The notes under the pieces are model-generated. The model worked only from the letters and a program-made list of their open reading frames with translations. It was not told the origin of the DNA and did no database searches. Made by a program: the position numbers and the translations under genes. DNA of 64,000 nucleotides from Pelobates cultripes (taxonomy: Eukaryota; Chordata; Amphibia; Anura; Pelobatidae), in the NCBI GenBank assembly GCA_933207985.1, contig OW240921.1, forward strand, positions 3,473,122-3,537,121. The letters run 5' to 3'. The first letter of the stretch is position 1. Each line of letters starts with the position of its first letter. Positions 60,541-64,000 of the stretch are shown here, piece after piece.

Positions 60541-61510
60541 TCAGCGGACAACAGAAAGAGAAGGGGTGGCAATATAGAGAAAGAGAGATAGACAGAGAGA
60601 AAGACAGTGAGAGAGACAGAGAGAGAGGGGTGGCAATAGAGAGAAGGAAATACAGAGAGAAAGACAGTGAGGGAGACAGAGAGAGAGGGGGTGGCAATAG
60701 AGAGAAGGAAATACAGAGAGAAGGAAAGTGTGAGAGAGAGACATAGAAAGAGAAGGGGTGGCAATATAGAGAAAGAGAGATAGACAGAAAGACAGTGAGA
60801 GAGAGAGACAGAGAGAGAGGGGTGGCAATAGAGAGAAGGAAATACAGAGAGAAAGACAATGAGGGAGACAGAGAGAGAGGGGGTGGCAATATAGAGAAAG
60901 AGAGGTAGACAGAGAGAAAGACAGTGAGAGAGAGAGACAGAGAGAGAGGGGTGGCAATAGAGAGAAAGAGAGATAGACAGAGAGAGACACAGAGAGGGGG
61001 GCAATAGAGAGAAGGAAAGATAGCGAGAAAGACAGTGAGAAAGAGAGACAGAGAAAGAGAGGGTTACAATAGAGAGAAAGAGAGACAAACACAAAGAGGG
61101 GGGGCAATAGAGAGAAGGAAATATAGAGAGAAAGACAGTGAGGGAGACATAGAGAGAGAGGGGGTGGCAATATAGAGAAAGAGAGATAGACATAGAGAGA
61201 GAGGGTGACAATAGAGATAAAGAGAGATAGACAGAGAGAAAGACAGTGAGAGAGACATAGAGAGAGAGGGATGGCAATAGAGATAAACAGAGATAGACAG
61301 AGAGAAAGACATTGAGAGAGACGGCAATAGAGAGAAAGAGAGATAGACACAGAGAAAGACAGTGAGAGAAAGAGACAGAGAGAGAGGGGGTGGAAATAGA
61401 GAGAAAGATACATAGAGAGAAAGACAGTGAGAGAGAGAGAGAGAGACAGAGAGAGAGGGGATAGCAATAGAGAGAAAGAGAGATAGACAGAGTGAAAGAA
61501 AAAGCGAGAG
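60541..61510. repeat. GA-rich tandem repeat
   Basis: Nearly 1 kb of GAGAGAGACAGAGAGAGAGG, GGTGGCAATAGAGAGAAAGA blocks with irregular period. Minus-strand Ser/Leu-rich ORFs up to 325 codons are by-products of the absence of stops. Confidence 0.92.
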
Positions 61511-62309
61511 AATGACATGGGCTGTTATTGATAACAGTACATAATAACTATACATACTAACAAATAATAACTGATTACAGTGCAGAACTCTAAATGATAA
61601 CTGTATGTAATAACAGTACATTATATCAGTACATAATAAAATTAATTCAGTTTTCAAAAGAGTGCTTTACCCTCGCAAAAAATACTTGATCAACCATATA
61701 TATATATATATATATATTACATGGATCCTGCTGTTGTATTTGACCAATAAGATCAATAAATGCATTAATGGGATTATAATCAGCTAAGAGCTATTTATTA
61801 AACTGGGATTGGCAAATTTAAGGTCAAAATAGGCATACTTGTAAAATAGTCAAATTAATTTGGATAAAAATGTACAACTCCCTTATCAAGTACCAATAAT
61901 CATGGTTTTGTTAATAAATCCAGATGGTTACATTTAATAATATAAATATATATATAGTCTTAAACATAGGCATATTTTGTCCTGCTGAATAGTTTACAAT
62001 TACTGCTGGATACATTAGAACCCTAACGTTCTACGTCCATTTCCTTATTCCATCATTTTCCGCTGCTCCTTCCCTTGGAGATGGAATAAATGAGAACTAG
62101 GCTACGCTTGAAACTCTTACCGTTTAGACCTGGCCATCCTCTGTTCTCTGCAGTTGTGATGCAGAAGCAGTAGCAGCCAAATGCTGCCAGTTGTTTATTC
62201 TGCATGACGACTTACTGGTTACAAACCCAAAAGCCTTATGGTTTCTGCAGAAATAAGGACAGACGAGACTTGATTAGGCCACGATTTCTTCTTCCTTCAT
62301 TGCATTAGG
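61511..62309. other. AT-rich intergenic sequence
   Basis: Includes a short TA microsatellite at about 61697-61717. No gene is recognised. Confidence 0.45.
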
Positions 62310-63393
62310 GTTAAGTATAGTTGATATGGTTATGGTATTAGGCTCAGTATAAGGGTATGGTTGGACATTAGGCTCAGTATAAGGGTTACGATTATGGCAT
62401 TAGCCTCGGTATAAGCATTGAGTTACGACATTAGGCTCAGTATAAGGATTAAGGTTGCAGCGTTAGACTCGATAAAGGGGTTATAGATATGGCGTTAGAC
62501 TAGGTATAAGGGTTATGGTTATGGCATACGGCTCAGTATAAGGGTTACAATTATGGCATTAGCCTCAGTATAAGCATTGAGTTAGAACATTAGTGTGACG
62601 AAGTGCCCTTCGCCACTTGTGCCTGGTGGGGACTACTGGCTAGCCTCCTGCCTTCCGACTATGGCCCCTGTGCTGATAGCTGTATTTTACCCTGCAGAAA
62701 GGTTTATTTGTGTATTTCTGCAGGGGCGTTCAGGACTTTCAGTATGTGACTAGTGCTACCCCAGATAGCTATGCCATGGAGCCTATTAGTGTAACAAAAG
62801 ACTATGGAAAAGACTTTGGCTCCATGGCGATTGAACTGTATGTATGTAATCTGATACATGGTAATTTTTGTAACCATGTGGTTAATGGAGTCTTGCCTCG
62901 GTCCTGGGAGATAATTTGATTACTTCCCAATTATCTCCAGGATAGAGAGAAGGGATTGTGAGGTCACTGTGGGAGTGTTTTGTTTGTATTGTCTGTGATT
63001 GGCTAATATCCAATATGTGTCTCATTGTTCCATCAGGTCCCCTAGGGGAGTGTCCACCTGGTGGACACTTGCATAAATACCAGGCAGGTAGCCCTCAATA
63101 AACCAGACCTACTTGCACCTTTCTTGAAGCCTTGGCTCATGCTTGGGGGAAGGGATACCTACACTCTGGGGATTGCTAGAATCACTTACTCCCCAGAGTA
63201 AGCTCATGTAAGAGCTTGATTTGTTCCTGCTACGCTCTCTGGATTTAGGAGAGGTTCACCCACTGGGAGCTGTATCCTGGTCGTGGATCCAGGGTGGGTG
63301 AGAGGTTGCAACTTTAGGCTCAGTATAAGGGTTATGGTAAAGGCATTAGACTTAGTATAAGGGTTATGGCAGTAGGCTTGGTGTAAGGGTTAG
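62310..63393 (+). repeat. Degenerate ~30-bp minisatellite interrupted by an LTR fragment
   Basis: Units such as GGTTATGGCATTAGGCTCAG plus TATAAGG occur at 62310-62593 and again at 63304-63393 on either side of the LTR fragment. Confidence 0.75.
62594..63303 (+). mobile_element. 3'-truncated LTR in the minisatellite
   Basis: Starts TGTGACGAAGTGCCCTTCGC and contains CCCCAGATAGCTATGCCATG and GCACCTTTCTTGAAGCCTTG. It stops after GGTGGGTGAGAG, before the family's terminal region. No duplication. Confidence 0.7.
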
Positions 63394-64000
63394 TGTGATA
63401 GAGCTCCTGTACTCCGACCGAGTACCTTCACCCAGTCCGCTTCCTAGCTGCTTGCAGGGACTCTGGAAGCAGCTGGGGTCCCTCCACAGCTCTTACACCC
63501 GATGAGGCTGCAGCTCTCTTTCCAGGCAGACATCGCCCTCTCTGCCTATTCCGCTGCAGCCCTTTTTCCAGGCATGGGTCGTCCTTTCTGCCTATTCCTC
63601 TGGAGCTCTGCTTATAGTGCTTGCTGTTGCAGCTCTCAGGCATAGCTCTCTTCACTTATCCCATGGCTAGAGGGATCCTTCAGCTAGCAAACAGGTCCAA
63701 AAACTATGTCACTGGGATCCCTAAAAATCCACACAGAACACAAGTTCCAAAAGGAACTAACATACCATTCTTTATTTTAACTCGAGACTAGCCCATATGT
63801 TCATTACATATAGATTACTGTTACAACTCAACCAAAATATAAACAGTCAAATCACAGACAAGATACAGGAACATATAATAACAATGATTTTATATATATA
63901 TATGTCATATAAAGGGGTAGGAAAGACAATAATTAATACAAAACATCTCTCCCGCCTGCAGAAATAGCAATATGCAAATATACCTGAATATGCAAATTAG
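63394..64000 (-). mobile_element. LTR-like fragment running off the window
   Basis: Begins TGTGATAGAGCTCCTGTACT. Near the window end it contains AGAAATAGCAATATGCAAAT and CTGAATATGCAAAT, shared with the U3 of element B's LTR (32285-32340). The rest lies outside the window. Confidence 0.55.

Noticed and set aside
60336..61657. Ser/Leu-rich minus-strand ORFs up to 325 codons
   Set aside because: Translation of GA-rich tandem repeats; low-complexity, no conserved domain.

Overview
The window looks like anuran (frog) nuclear DNA, or at least non-mammalian vertebrate DNA. It holds split genes with canonical GT-AG introns embedded in a dense, nested mass of transposable elements. These include LTR retrotransposons, DIRS-type tyrosine-recombinase retroelements, a CR1/L2-type LINE, Tc1/mariner, hAT and TTAA-target MITEs, minisatellites and a 100-N scaffold gap. 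Species cannot be named from sequence alone, and there is no prokaryotic, plasmid or viral backbone.

Two host genes are supported, both on the + strand and both lacking their 5' parts. At 161-4032 are the last exons of a tRNA-selenocysteine-associated protein (trnau1ap/SECp43 family); the exons for the second RRM are not present where they should be. At 17268-22671 are the last three coding exons of a GRAMD1/Aster-family ER-anchored sterol-transfer protein (transmembrane segment and C-terminal tail). Its GRAM and VASt exons are not visible between the first gene and this point, an interval that contains the assembly gap.

Layout: 1-4.7 kb trnau1ap-like 3' end, with a hAT MITE nested in an intron; 5.7-14.5 kb a DIRS retroelement cut into pieces by LTR insertions and ending in a perfect 58-bp-arm palindrome; 14.5-15.7 kb an AT-rich minisatellite; 15.7-16.8 kb an LTR with the gap; 17.3-26.4 kb GRAMD1 3' exons and 3' UTR, with an intronic minisatellite that received LTR element A; 27.9-33.2 kb a GT minisatellite, TTAA MITEs, a solo LTR and a LINE split by LTR element B; 36.1-44.3 kb a decayed Ty3/gypsy element with integrase upstream of reverse transcriptase (Gmr1-like order); 44.5-51.7 kb a tandem array of about 80-bp units that received a Tc1 element, LTR element C and two solo LTRs; 51.7-53.3 kb an uninterrupted Tc1/mariner transposase gene; 53.3-58.8 kb a second DIRS-like remnant (minus strand) split by LTR element D; 59-64 kb a solo LTR, a GA-rich repeat and minor repeats.

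The most interesting material is the set of four compact LTR elements (A, B, C, D), each with a perfect 5-bp target duplication. They carry no recognisable pol but related non-standard ORFs: a Trp-rich acidic N-terminal part (PWTAEH and DWSW motifs), Pro/Gln-rich repeats and a hydrophobic C-terminal end. They look like non-autonomous partners of the Gmr1-like elements, with which they share a primer-binding-site-like motif and LTR promoter motifs. Element C has an inverted end arrangement, and A and B share an odd 3'-LTR truncation.
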